Assembly (NCBI GenBank): GCA_947463105.1 | Contig: CANHSD010000011.1 | Coordinates: forward strand, 1 to 23,597 | Origin: Chitinophagaceae bacterium | GTDB taxonomy: Bacteria; Bacteroidota; Bacteroidia; Chitinophagales; Chitinophagaceae | DNA: 23,597 bases | Direction: 5' to 3' | In this document: piece by piece, positions 1 to 8,389 of the stretch | Numbering within the stretch: the first letter of the stretch is position 1 | Layout: every line of letters starts with the position of its first letter | Notes under the pieces: generated by a model | The model's database searches: none | What the model saw: only the letters and a program-made list of their open reading frames with translations | What the model was told of the DNA's origin: nothing | Translations under genes and position numbers: made by a program

Positions 1-1433
1 AAATCATGCCCGTTTCATCCAACCGCTTCCAATCAACCCTGATTTCATTTCTTGGTAGGATGAATTATTCCTACAACGATAAATATGTTTTCTCCCTCTC
101 CTATCGTGAAGATGGGTCAAGCAAGTTCGGTAAAGACAACAAGTGGGCGGGATTTGCCTCTTCCGGTCTCTCATGGAAGGCACACAAAGAAGCCTTCATG
201 AAAGACGTGGACAAAATCAGCAACCTCACGTTCCGCTTGAGTTTTGGGCAAACCGGAAACCAGGGTATAGGATCTTATGCATCCCTATCGAAACTGAATG
301 TGTACAACTACCCCTTCAATGGATCGCTGCAAACCGGTCTTGCTGATGATGTATTTTCAGGACCAGCCAACGCATCCCTCAAATGGGAAACCACCACCGC
401 CTACAATGGAGGACTTGACCTTGGCATCTTCAAAGACAGGTTGAACATTCATGTTGATGTGTACCTGAAGAAAACAAATGATTTGCTGCAATATGTAACC
501 ACTCCCTCTTCAACTGGCTTTCAACGCCAATTGAAAAATTCAGGATCGGTACAAAACAAAGGACTGGAAGTCTCCATGGACTTCAATGTAATCAACAAGA
601 AGAATTTCACCTGGAAAACAGGAGGAAACATTGCATTCAACAGGAACAAAATCCTGAGCCTTGGTGATGGCATCAAAGAACAGTATGCATCCAGGATTTC
701 TACGAGGGATGCTCCTTTTGTACAGCTTGCAGGCTACCCGATTGGCGCCCTGATCGGACATGTGGAAGATGGCTATTTTGACAATGAGGCTGAAGTGAGA
801 AGCTCTCCTGCCTTTGCCAACCAACCTCAATCCATCATCCGAAGAATGATTGGAGAAATCAAATACCGTAACCTCGATAACGATGCTTCATCCATCTCCA
901 TCACAGACAGGATGATCATTGGAGATGTAAACCCGGATTATATTTTCGGGTTGACCAACAGCTTCCAGTACAAGAAATTTGAACTCAATGTATTCATCAA
1001 CGGTGTGCAGGGCAATGATATCGTGAACATGAATACCGCATTCAATGGCAACATTGGCACATCAAAAAACATCAGCCAGGAAGTATTGGATGGTGCATGG
1101 CAAGAAGGGAAAAACAATTCAGCTGCAACCGGGCCAAAGGCCATTCGACAGTTCTGGAGAACCTTGTTGCTCACCAGAAGGTTCATAGAAGACGGAAGCT
1201 TTGTAAGGATCAAAAATGTGACATTAGGCTATACCCTTCCTGCCAATTCAATCAGGGGAGTGAGTGCAATAAGGCTGGCATTGGGGGTAAACAATCTCTA
1301 TACGTTCACAAAATACTCTGGGTTTGATCCTGAGATCAACAGCTATGGAGACAATCCGGCATTGTTCGGTGTTGATCTTGGCGGTTATCCCAATTCAAGG
1401 ACTTTCCAATTTACAATTCGTTGCAATTTCTAA
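1..1433 (+). CDS. SusC/RagA-family TonB-dependent outer-membrane transporter, C-terminal part
   Basis: This is the C-terminal part of a SusC-like TonB-dependent beta-barrel that moves oligosaccharides across the outer membrane. The reading frame is open from the window edge, so the ATG at 6 is internal and the gene begins outside the window. About 476 residues are visible, roughly the last half of a protein that normally has 950-1100. Family signs are the strand pattern FLGRMNYSYNDKYVFSLSYREDGSSKF, split here as FLGRMNYSYNDKY and SYREDGSSKF, the GQTGNQGIGSYASL segment, the NVYLKKTNDLL-like barrel strand (VDVYLKKTNDLL), and a terminal aromatic residue (TIRCNF) typical of outer-membrane barrels. 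A susD gene follows 21 bases downstream, as expected for a SusC/SusD pair. The plug, the TonB box and the promoter are not in the window. The substrate cannot be read from this part. Confidence 0.95.
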   Translation, partial: IMPVSSNRFQSTLISFLGRMNYSYNDKYVFSLSYREDGSSKFGKDNKWAGFASSGLSWKAHKEAFMKDVDKISNLTFRLSFGQTGNQGIGSYASLSKLNVYNYPFNGSLQTGLADDVFSGPANASLKWETTTAYNGGLDLGIFKDRLNIHVDVYLKKTNDLLQYVTTPSSTGFQRQLKNSGSVQNKGLEVSMDFNVINKKNFTWKTGGNIAFNRNKILSLGDGIKEQYASRISTRDAPFVQLAGYPIGALIGHVEDGYFDNEAEVRSSPAFANQPQSIIRRMIGEIKYRNLDNDASSISITDRMIIGDVNPDYIFGLTNSFQYKKFELNVFINGVQGNDIVNMNTAFNGNIGTSKNISQEVLDGAWQEGKNNSAATGPKAIRQFWRTLLLTRRFIEDGSFVRIKNVTLGYTLPANSIRGVSAIRLALGVNNLYTFTKYSGFDPEINSYGDNPALFGVDLGGYPNSRTFQFTIRCNF

Positions 1434-1454
1434 TCACCTGTCCAACTAAACAAA

Positions 1455-3080
1455 GTGAAAATGAAACATAGTTTACCAATTAAATGGATGACCGGAATAC
1501 TTCTTGTCATGCTTTCGCTTTCCTCCTGCAAAAAAGCACTGATGGAAAAGCCCTTTTCCTTCTTGTCTCCGGAAAATTTCTACAAGAATGAAAACGATGC
1601 AAAAACAGCCATCAATGGTGTTTACAGCGCGTTGTACACATATGATCTTTATTTGCAACCCATCTGGAACCTGACCATGCTGGACGATGACCATGTTTCC
1701 GGTGCCGATTGGTTTTTGGGAACATCAGGAGCAGGAAACCCGCAAGGATACTGGGGTGTAGACGGACCATGGGTCGGTTTCTACACGATTATATCAAGGG
1801 CAAATACCGTGATTGAAAACATTGAACCCCTTAACCAGAACATCGATACAGACATCAAAAACAGGATTCTGGGAGAGGCCTATTTTCTCAGGGGCTGGTC
1901 TTATTTCCAACTGGTGCAACTCTATGGAGGTGTTCCTTTGAGGCTTTCCTCTTTATCAAAAGAAAAAGACATCAACAAGCCGAGGGCTTCTGTTGTTGAA
2001 GTATACAATACAGTTTTCAGTGACCTGAAAAAAGCAGAAACCATGTTGTTCCCTACTGGTCATCCAAAAGCAGGAGAAGCCGGAAGGGCAACCCGTGGCG
2101 TGGCCAAGGGCTTCCTCGCCAAAGCCTATCTGACATTGGCATCTTGTGCTGTGAACAGCGGAAATGTTGTTGTTCGCGGAGGACAGGACAATGGCAATTA
2201 CAGCTATGCTAAAACTGCTGTTAAAGGATATGAGGGTGTTGATGCCAAACAATACTTTGGATTGGCAAGAGACAAGGCCATGGAAGTCATCAGCAGCAAG
2301 GAGTACAGCCTCTTCCCGAGTTGGAAAACACTTTGGAGCAAGAGTGGAAGAAACAATACCGAACACATGTGGCAAATACAATCCATGTCCGGATCCAGCT
2401 TTGTCAACAACCTTCACAACTATTTTTCTGCACTGTCCACTTTTGGCAGGGGTGCTGTTTGGGCCACCAACAACCACTACAGTGATTATGAAGATGCAGA
2501 CCTTCGCGGCCTGGATGGTATCGCCCACAACTACCAGACCAATACCGGAGCAAGGTATTTTTATCCTTCATCACAAGCCGCATTGTACAGGGTGGTGAAT
2601 GGGCTCACCTATACCAACAATGGAACAACTGACAACAGGGCATACGTCATCAAATATGCTGATGTGACTGAGCCAACACTAGCCAACAGTGATGCTTATT
2701 ATCCCATCATGCGCTATGCTGAAATACTATTGATTTATGCAGAAGCGGCCAATGAAGCCAATGGAGCGCCTACCACAGAAGCCTATGCACAACTTAATGC
2801 CATCAGGAGCAGGTCAAAGGCAACATTGGCACCAGCAACAATGAACCTTGAACAATTCAGAAGCTATGTACTGGCAGAAAGGGCAAGGGAACTGCTTTTT
2901 GAAGGGATCCGCCGCTTCGACCTGATGCGCTGGAATGTTTATCTCCAGGTGATGAACAAGATTTCAGCTGGACAGAACAATATATCCAAGGTAAGAAGCC
3001 AGAGGAATCTATTGTTGCCTATCCCCTTGGGAGAATTAAATTCCAATCAATCCATCAAGGAAAACAATCCTGGTTGGTAA
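1455..3080 (+). CDS. SusD/RagB-family outer-membrane glycan-binding lipoprotein
   Basis: This is the lid lipoprotein partner of the SusC protein just upstream and binds glycan at the cell surface. The N-terminus has a signal with a lipobox-like SLSSC, giving a lipidated Cys at about residue 25. SusD hallmarks follow: a helical PENFYKNENDAKTAINGVY segment near residues 37-55, the ILGEAYFLRGWSYFQLVQLYGGVPL stretch (ILGEAYFLRGW, then YFQLVQLYGGVPL) near 136-160, and the C-terminal block with YPIMRYAEILLIYAEAAN, LNAIRSR, ERARELLFEGIRRFDLMRW and LLPIPLGELNSN. The length of 541 residues is normal for the family. The start is either GTG at 1455 or ATG at 1461; the second is equally good and changes only two residues. 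It lies 21 bases after susC and 33 bases before the IPT-domain lipoprotein, so the three are probably co-transcribed. Confidence 0.96.
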   Translation: MKMKHSLPIKWMTGILLVMLSLSSCKKALMEKPFSFLSPENFYKNENDAKTAINGVYSALYTYDLYLQPIWNLTMLDDDHVSGADWFLGTSGAGNPQGYWGVDGPWVGFYTIISRANTVIENIEPLNQNIDTDIKNRILGEAYFLRGWSYFQLVQLYGGVPLRLSSLSKEKDINKPRASVVEVYNTVFSDLKKAETMLFPTGHPKAGEAGRATRGVAKGFLAKAYLTLASCAVNSGNVVVRGGQDNGNYSYAKTAVKGYEGVDAKQYFGLARDKAMEVISSKEYSLFPSWKTLWSKSGRNNTEHMWQIQSMSGSSFVNNLHNYFSALSTFGRGAVWATNNHYSDYEDADLRGLDGIAHNYQTNTGARYFYPSSQAALYRVVNGLTYTNNGTTDNRAYVIKYADVTEPTLANSDAYYPIMRYAEILLIYAEAANEANGAPTTEAYAQLNAIRSRSKATLAPATMNLEQFRSYVLAERARELLFEGIRRFDLMRWNVYLQVMNKISAGQNNISKVRSQRNLLLPIPLGELNSNQSIKENNPGW

Positions 3081-3113
3081 TCATCATTTCAATCATTCAT
3101 TCAATCCATCACA

Positions 3114-4145
3114 ATGATAAAGAAGTTAAAAAAATACAATCATTCGATCTTGATGATCATGCTGATCACGATGATTTTCTCCTGTAAAAAAGAAGACAAC
3201 ACACACGCGGTACCACCGACAATCACCGGGGTCACCGATTTAACCAACCGCGGCACTGCTCTTTCCTCCGTCAAGTACGGCGAGTGGATTGTCATCAAGG
3301 GCGCACATCTTGCCACCACCTTCAAGGTTGAATTCAATACCGTTTTAGTGGCTGACTCTATGTATTATGCAGATGACAGTACTGTAACAGTAAAAATTCC
3401 TGCCAATCTTCCAGACCCGATCAACAATCCCATTACTGTGACCACAAAATATGGCACAGCCACTTATGGATTTAAAATCATGCAGCCTGCTCCGATCATC
3501 ATTGGATTCAACCCAGAAGCGGGAACAACAGGAGATCAGGTAACCATTTCAGGCAATCATTTCAATGGCGTCACTGAAGTAAAATTTGACAATGCAGTGG
3601 CTACCATTGTTTCAAAAAGCAATCAAGAACTGAAAGTCAACGTGCCTGCAGGCGTAACCAGTGCATTTATCACTGTTACAACACCAGTAGGAGCTGCAAC
3701 TTCACCAATCCGTTTTGGTTTCAAGTATATCATCTTTGATGAAAAGCTGCAAACAGGCTGGTCAAATTCTTCCTATAGTGCAACTGCTCTTTTCAACCAT
3801 ACAACAACCGTTAAAAGAGGAACGACCGCCATCAGCAGTGCCTATACAGTAGGATTTGGAGGATTCAGGGTGAGCAAAGCAGCACCTGCCGTGAGCCTTG
3901 CAGGATTCTCAGCCATTAAATTCTCTGTGTTTGGTGGTCCAGGTACGGAAGCCAAAAGAGCAAGGGTGATCATCAATGGGGTAAGTACCACGGCATTTCA
4001 AATCGTGTTGAAAGAAGGTGCATGGTCAACCTTTGAAATACCCCTTTCCAACTTCAACAATCCTGCAACACTGAGTTCAATTGAAATAAAGGAATACAGT
4101 GGTTTGGTTGTTACTGTGTTCCTGGATGATATTGGTCTGTCATGA
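3114..4145 (+). CDS. Surface lipoprotein with two IPT/TIG domains, putative glycan-binding protein (SusE/F position)
   Basis: The product is a 343-residue lipoprotein with a short charged start, a hydrophobic core and a Cys at about residue 24 (MIFSCKKED), so it is probably anchored in the outer membrane. Two immunoglobulin-like IPT/TIG domains are visible: residues about 34-122 (PTITGVTDL ... VIKGAHLATTFKVEF) and about 125-205 (PIIIGFNPEAGTTGDQVTISG, followed by NHFNGVTEVKFD). The remaining part, about 210-343, is beta-rich and ends in FLDDIGLS, which resembles a carbohydrate-binding jelly roll. It sits directly after susD, the place usually held by SusE/SusF-like or surface glycan-binding proteins, which supports a role in capturing polysaccharide for the first locus. 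No catalytic motif is seen. The gene is convergent with the oxidoreductase gene, with 68 bases between the stop codons. Confidence 0.85.
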   Translation: MIKKLKKYNHSILMIMLITMIFSCKKEDNTHAVPPTITGVTDLTNRGTALSSVKYGEWIVIKGAHLATTFKVEFNTVLVADSMYYADDSTVTVKIPANLPDPINNPITVTTKYGTATYGFKIMQPAPIIIGFNPEAGTTGDQVTISGNHFNGVTEVKFDNAVATIVSKSNQELKVNVPAGVTSAFITVTTPVGAATSPIRFGFKYIIFDEKLQTGWSNSSYSATALFNHTTTVKRGTTAISSAYTVGFGGFRVSKAAPAVSLAGFSAIKFSVFGGPGTEAKRARVIINGVSTTAFQIVLKEGAWSTFEIPLSNFNNPATLSSIEIKEYSGLVVTVFLDDIGLS

Positions 4146-4213
4146 TCCGCTTCGGAATCAATTGAATGAAGGAGATGGAATGCAATTATTGGATTATATA
4201 CTAGCTATTACAA

Positions 4214-7141
4214 TTAATCCTTCAGCCCTGCAAACAACAGCTCAATGCTGTGCAGGGCCCGTCGGCCTGTGCCGTCTTTGATCTGGTGTCTGCAACTGGT
4301 TCCTGATGCAACAATTGCTGTTTCAGTATCCAGCGATCGGACCGTTTTGAAGAGCACAAGCTCCCCCACTTGCATGGAAATGTTATAGTGCTCATTTTCG
4401 TATCCGAATGAACCGGCCATGCCACAGCAGCCGGAGGGAATGAGCCTTGCTTCAAAGTTCTCCGGGAAAGACAATGCACGCTTTACGGGCACCATGGACG
4501 CCTGGCTTTTTTGGTGACAATGACCATGGATCTTGATCTTCTTGCTGGCATTGGTGAAAGATGATGTCGCAATTTTTCCCTTATCAGCTTCCCGCATGAA
4601 CCACTCTTCAAACAAGAAAACATTGTTGGCGAGTTCCTTCGATTTTTCGTGCAGTACCGGATCAACCAGATCAAGGTATTCATCCCTGAAACCCAGGATG
4701 GCAGATGGTTCTATACCAACCAGTGGCGTTGAGGCATTGATGATGGATGAGAATATCTTGACCTGTTCATTGGCAATTTTTTTGGCCTCCCTGATCAATC
4801 CCTTTGACAAATATGTTCTTGCACTATCGGGATGATCTATGATGCATACTTCATAACCCAAACGCTCCATCAACAAAACACATTGCTGACCGATATGCAC
4901 ATCGTTGTAATTGGTGAACTCGTCGCAAAACAAATAGACCTTGTCTTTCACAATGGCATGCCTGGATGGGCTTTTTGTTCTTGCAGCATGCCAGTTGCGC
5001 AGGGTTGTGCCAGATACGCTTGGCAGTGTGCGATCAGGATGAAATCCAACCAGCTTGTTCATGGTCTTTCTGATCATTGGTACTTCAATCATCCAATTGT
5101 AGATGCCCGAAAAGATAGAAGCCATTTTCATCTGGCTGGAAAAATTGCCAATCAGTTTTGTCCTGAATGGAACGCCTTTCTCATCATAATACGACTGCAT
5201 GAACTCGCCCTTCAGCTTTGCCACATCAACGCTGGATGGACATTCAGACTTACAGGCCTTGCAAGAAAGGCAGAGGTCCATGATCTCTTTTACTTCCTCT
5301 TTATCAATGACATTGGTTGATTCATTGGTGAGGTATTGCCTCAATACATTGGCACGGGCACGGGTGGTATCGCGCTCACTCCTGGTAGCCATATAACTGG
5401 GACACATGGTACCGCCAGAAATTTCAGTCTTTCTGCAATCGCCGGAGCCACTGCACTTTTCAGTAAGTTTAAGATACCCACCTACCGGTTGGAAATTATA
5501 GACAGTTTGAACAGGTTTAACTGTGGTGGCAGGATTGAAACGCAGTTGTTCATCCATGGGTGGCGTATCCACAATCTTGCCCCGGTTGAAAATATTATTG
5601 GGGTCAAAAATTAGTTTGACCTGTTGAAACAATGCATAATTGTGTTCCCCCATCATCATGGGAATGAATTCGCCACGAAGCCTTCCATCACCATGTTCAC
5701 CTGAAAGGGATCCATGGTATGACTTTACCAAAGCAGCAGTCTCTGTGAGCACCTGCCTGAATTGTTGTATCCCTTTTTCTGTTTTCAGGTTGATGATCGG
5801 CTCAACATGCAGCTCTCCCGCTCCGGCATGGGCATACATGGAATACTGCAAACCATGGCTTTGCAGCAACTGCTCCAGATCTGCAATATAGTTGGGCAGG
5901 TCCTGTGGACTGACGGCACAGTCTTCGATGAGGTTGACTGGTCTTGCATCTCCGGGAAGGTTGCGCAACAATCCAAGTCCGGCTTTTCGCACGTCCCAGG
6001 CCAGCTTGCACTGCTCATCCTGCAAGACGGGATAGGCATAGCCGATATTTTTTTCTTGCAATGCCCTGATCAGTGACTGGCATTTCAACATCAATTCGTT
6101 TTGGTTATTGTTGAAGAACTCAATCATCAGGATGGCCTTGGGTTCTGCCTCAATGAATGCGCGGCTTTGAGAAAGTTCTGGCGATGATTTGGTGAACGCT
6201 AAGATAAAATCATCCACCAGCTCTGATGCGGCACATCCATGTTCAAGAGCCACAAGATTGGCCTGTAGCGCATCTTGCAGTGTTTTGGTGTGAACAGCCA
6301 CCATGGCAACTTGCGCAGGAGGAAGGTCCAGCAATTGCAACTTCGCTTCTGTGATAAAACAAAGCGTGCCCTCTGATCCTGCAATGAGTTTGCTCAAATT
6401 GTAGTGTACATCCCCTTCAAACCTCGACATGTCCAGTACTGCATCCAGGGCATACCCGGTATTTCTTCTTTTGATGTCCTTTCTGGGGAAGCCCTCTTCA
6501 ATGGCATGCTGATTTTCCTTGTTGTTGACCAGCGCTTTCAATGCCTTGTATATGTCGGATTCAGCACCTGATCCCATGCACTTGTTATCCAGTTCAACTT
6601 TTGTCAATCCTTTGAAAACGGTCTCTATGCCGTCACTCAGGATTACATTTGTTTCCAAAAGGTTATCCCTTGTGGTTCCCCAGATGATGGAATGAAGCCC
6701 GCATGAATTGTTGCCAATCATCCCTCCGATCATTGCCCTGTTGGCGGTTGATGTTTCTGGTCCGAACATCAGGCCAAAAGGTTTCAGGTAGGCATTCAAA
6801 TCATCCCTAATGACCCCTGGCTGAACGCGGACCCATTTCTCCTTTTCATTGAGCTCCAGTATGGCTGTAAAATGCTTGGAGATATCCACCACCATGCCAT
6901 TGCCCACAACCTGGCCTGCCAGGGAAGTACCAGCGGCCCTTGGGATCAGCGATATTTTTTTTTCAGTAGCAAAGGCGATGAGGGCCTTGATGTCTGCAAT
7001 GGTTTTGGGAATGGCAACAGCCAATGGTTTTTCCTGGTACTCCGAAGCATCTGTCGCATAAACGGTTCTCATGGCAGCATCAAGCCCCTTGTCTTCGAAA
7101 TACAATTCGCCAGAAAATACAGATTGGAGCTGATCAAACAT
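4214..7141 (-). CDS. FAD-linked oxidase / Fe-S / CCG-domain oxidoreductase (YdiJ / D-lactate dehydrogenase-like)
   Basis: This is a large fused 2-hydroxyacid dehydrogenase of 975 residues. The N-terminal FAD-binding type-4 domain (about 35-270) has PRAAGTSLAGQVVGNGMVVD near 67 and GGMIGNNSCGLHS near 139. The FAD-oxidase C-terminal domain (about 270-525) has HAGAGELHVEP near 438 and SLSGEHGDGRLRGEFI near 478. Two Fe-S motifs follow: C563-x5-C569-x10-C580-P, and C624-xx-C627-xx-C630-xxx-C634-P. The last 240 residues are a CCG-type heterodisulfide-reductase-like domain with HGHCHQKS near 872 and PSGCCGMAGSFGYE near 902. Length and domain order match the YdiJ-type fused enzymes, which oxidise D-2-hydroxyglutarate or D-lactate. 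The substrate here is unknown; a hydroxy acid from the local sugar pathway, or 2-hydroxyglutarate, are the natural candidates. It starts 8 bases after the cupin stop, so it is the third gene of that operon. Confidence 0.93.
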   Translation of the reverse strand: MFDQLQSVFSGELYFEDKGLDAAMRTVYATDASEYQEKPLAVAIPKTIADIKALIAFATEKKISLIPRAAGTSLAGQVVGNGMVVDISKHFTAILELNEKEKWVRVQPGVIRDDLNAYLKPFGLMFGPETSTANRAMIGGMIGNNSCGLHSIIWGTTRDNLLETNVILSDGIETVFKGLTKVELDNKCMGSGAESDIYKALKALVNNKENQHAIEEGFPRKDIKRRNTGYALDAVLDMSRFEGDVHYNLSKLIAGSEGTLCFITEAKLQLLDLPPAQVAMVAVHTKTLQDALQANLVALEHGCAASELVDDFILAFTKSSPELSQSRAFIEAEPKAILMIEFFNNNQNELMLKCQSLIRALQEKNIGYAYPVLQDEQCKLAWDVRKAGLGLLRNLPGDARPVNLIEDCAVSPQDLPNYIADLEQLLQSHGLQYSMYAHAGAGELHVEPIINLKTEKGIQQFRQVLTETAALVKSYHGSLSGEHGDGRLRGEFIPMMMGEHNYALFQQVKLIFDPNNIFNRGKIVDTPPMDEQLRFNPATTVKPVQTVYNFQPVGGYLKLTEKCSGSGDCRKTEISGGTMCPSYMATRSERDTTRARANVLRQYLTNESTNVIDKEEVKEIMDLCLSCKACKSECPSSVDVAKLKGEFMQSYYDEKGVPFRTKLIGNFSSQMKMASIFSGIYNWMIEVPMIRKTMNKLVGFHPDRTLPSVSGTTLRNWHAARTKSPSRHAIVKDKVYLFCDEFTNYNDVHIGQQCVLLMERLGYEVCIIDHPDSARTYLSKGLIREAKKIANEQVKIFSSIINASTPLVGIEPSAILGFRDEYLDLVDPVLHEKSKELANNVFLFEEWFMREADKGKIATSSFTNASKKIKIHGHCHQKSQASMVPVKRALSFPENFEARLIPSGCCGMAGSFGYENEHYNISMQVGELVLFKTVRSLDTETAIVASGTSCRHQIKDGTGRRALHSIELLFAGLKD
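4225..4258. other. GC-rich inverted repeat at the 3' end of the FAD/Fe-S oxidoreductase gene
   Basis: GCCCTGC at 4225-4231 pairs perfectly with GCAGGGC at 4252-4258. Inside it ACAGC at 4237-4241 pairs with GCTGT at 4247-4251, leaving a one-sided bulge at 4232-4236 and a five-base loop. It lies inside the last codons of the minus-strand oxidoreductase gene, 11 bases from its stop codon. No T-run follows on either strand, so it is not a classical intrinsic terminator. It could protect the 3' end of the mRNA, or simply reflect codon choice. Confidence 0.4.
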
Positions 7142-7149
7142 AACCTTAT

Positions 7150-7500
7150 TTAAGGTTGATTGCCCAGGAAATCATTCCTGAAAGGATTGAAAGCATCAAT
7201 GAGAATTCCCTCTTCAATGCAGACCGCACTGTGCTCAACACCAGGCTCTACGAAATATCCATCGCCAGCAGAGAGGATTTTCTTTTCTCCGTTGATGGTC
7301 AGTTCAAAAACACCTGACATGACCATGGCAGTCTGAGAGTGAACATGGTAATGGGGAGCGCCAACGGCGCCTGGTATAAACCTGAACTTCACCATCATCA
7401 GGTCTTGGTTAAAGCCCATGACCTGACGGGAAACGCCATTTCCAAGATCTTCCCAAGGGGTATCTTTTTCATACAAAAAAGAGGGGCTGCTTGTTATCAT
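7150..7500 (-). CDS. KdgF-like small cupin, putative unsaturated-uronate linearising enzyme
   Basis: This is a 116-residue single-domain cupin. The N-terminal PWEDLGNGVSRQVMG and the C-terminal IDAFNPFRNDF are characteristic of KdgF-type proteins, which help turn 4,5-unsaturated uronates released by lyases or unsaturated glucuronyl hydrolases into the linear keto form. The metal site appears complete: H50-x-H52-x-H54-x-Q56 in the first cupin motif and H90 in PGVEH. The D102/F104/R108 pattern, remembered as important in characterised KdgF proteins, is also present. It lies 31 bases after the PhyH dioxygenase gene and 8 bases before the FAD/Fe-S oxidoreductase. No polysaccharide lyase is encoded in the window, so the source of an unsaturated uronate is not visible. 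The alternative is a general small cupin acting on another sugar acid. Confidence 0.8.
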   Translation of the reverse strand: MITSSPSFLYEKDTPWEDLGNGVSRQVMGFNQDLMMVKFRFIPGAVGAPHYHVHSQTAMVMSGVFELTINGEKKILSAGDGYFVEPGVEHSAVCIEEGILIDAFNPFRNDFLGNQP

Positions 7501-7531
7501 GGCGCAAAGTTACCAAGAAAGCAGCGAAAAT

Positions 7532-8389
7532 CTAAGTGGTTTTCACTTCCTTTTCCCATCCGGTTTCCTTGAGGGCCGGATCGTTTTCCTTCCGCAGAAA
7601 ATCAGCCGTTGCGGAAGCGCCGCCGATAGACTCAGCCATCATGGCTGCATCAGAGACAATATCAACAGGCTCTCTCCAGGACGTACTGGGATCGTTGAAA
7701 GCATGATTGGAAAGGGAGTTATAGCAGGAAATGATGGACCACCTTGGATGATCGCTCAGGTTCGCTTCACTCCGGTGCAAGAGATTGCTGTGAAAGAACA
7801 GCGCATCTCCAGGCTCCAGTTCAACGTAAACATGCTCAAGTGTTGAAAGGGCATGGTTTACCATGACCATGTCTGCGCCAACCTGCTCACCGGAAAAGCC
7901 ATGGTTGACCCTTCCAAGTTTATGAGAGCGCTTGATGACCTGCAAACAACCATTTTCCTTGTTGGCAGGAGTCAGGGCAATCATGATGCTGACCAATTGA
8001 TCAGGAAACAAAAACTGGTTCTTGTACCAATACCCATAATCCTGGTGCCATTCCCAGGCGCCACCAACTTTTGGTTCTTTTTGCATCAATTTGGTATGAA
8101 AATGACAAACAGGTGCATCGCTGTCCAAAAGCTTTCCTGCTGCATCTACCATTCTTTCACTCCTGAGCATCATGCTATAAACATCGTCTGCAGGCGTGAA
8201 CCAAAGTGTTAATTTTGAATTCTTTCCATTGCTGTCGGTGACATTGGTGGCATTGTCTTTAACCACCTCATCGCTGGTAGCGATGGAATACAATTTTTTG
8301 ATCTCTTCTGATGAAAAAAAGTTTTTGACAATGAGGTATCCATCCTGATTGAAAGTATTGACATCTTTAGTGTTTAATCGGTATGACAT
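7532..8389 (-). CDS. Phytanoyl-CoA dioxygenase (PhyH) family Fe(II)/2-oxoglutarate oxygenase, copy A
   Basis: The product is a 285-residue soluble double-stranded beta-helix oxygenase with no signal peptide. The facial triad is visible as H115-x-D117 in EWHQDYGYWY and H205 in SNLLHRSEAN, with R216 in DHPRWSI as the likely 2-oxoglutarate carboxylate ligand. The spacing and the length of about 280 residues fit the PhyH family. Such enzymes hydroxylate or dealkylate small molecules using O2 and 2-oxoglutarate. It is the first gene of a minus-strand operon with the KdgF-like cupin (31 bases on) and the FAD/Fe-S oxidoreductase. A consensus Bacteroidota promoter lies about 130 bases upstream. A second PhyH gene (20707-21531) lies at the other side of the susCD locus. 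The real substrate is unknown; placement suggests a modified sugar or sugar acid. Confidence 0.9.
   Translation of the reverse strand: MSYRLNTKDVNTFNQDGYLIVKNFFSSEEIKKLYSIATSDEVVKDNATNVTDSNGKNSKLTLWFTPADDVYSMMLRSERMVDAAGKLLDSDAPVCHFHTKLMQKEPKVGGAWEWHQDYGYWYKNQFLFPDQLVSIMIALTPANKENGCLQVIKRSHKLGRVNHGFSGEQVGADMVMVNHALSTLEHVYVELEPGDALFFHSNLLHRSEANLSDHPRWSIISCYNSLSNHAFNDPSTSWREPVDIVSDAAMMAESIGGASATADFLRKENDPALKETGWEKEVKTT

Noticed and set aside
1956..2528. Minus-strand open frame of 190 codons inside the first susD
   Set aside because: It is antisense to a well-supported SusD gene and its translation resembles no family.
4191..4220. GGATTA...TAATCC inverted repeat as a terminator between the IPT gene and the oxidoreductase gene
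   Set aside because: The stem is only six AT-rich pairs with an 18-base loop and no T-run.
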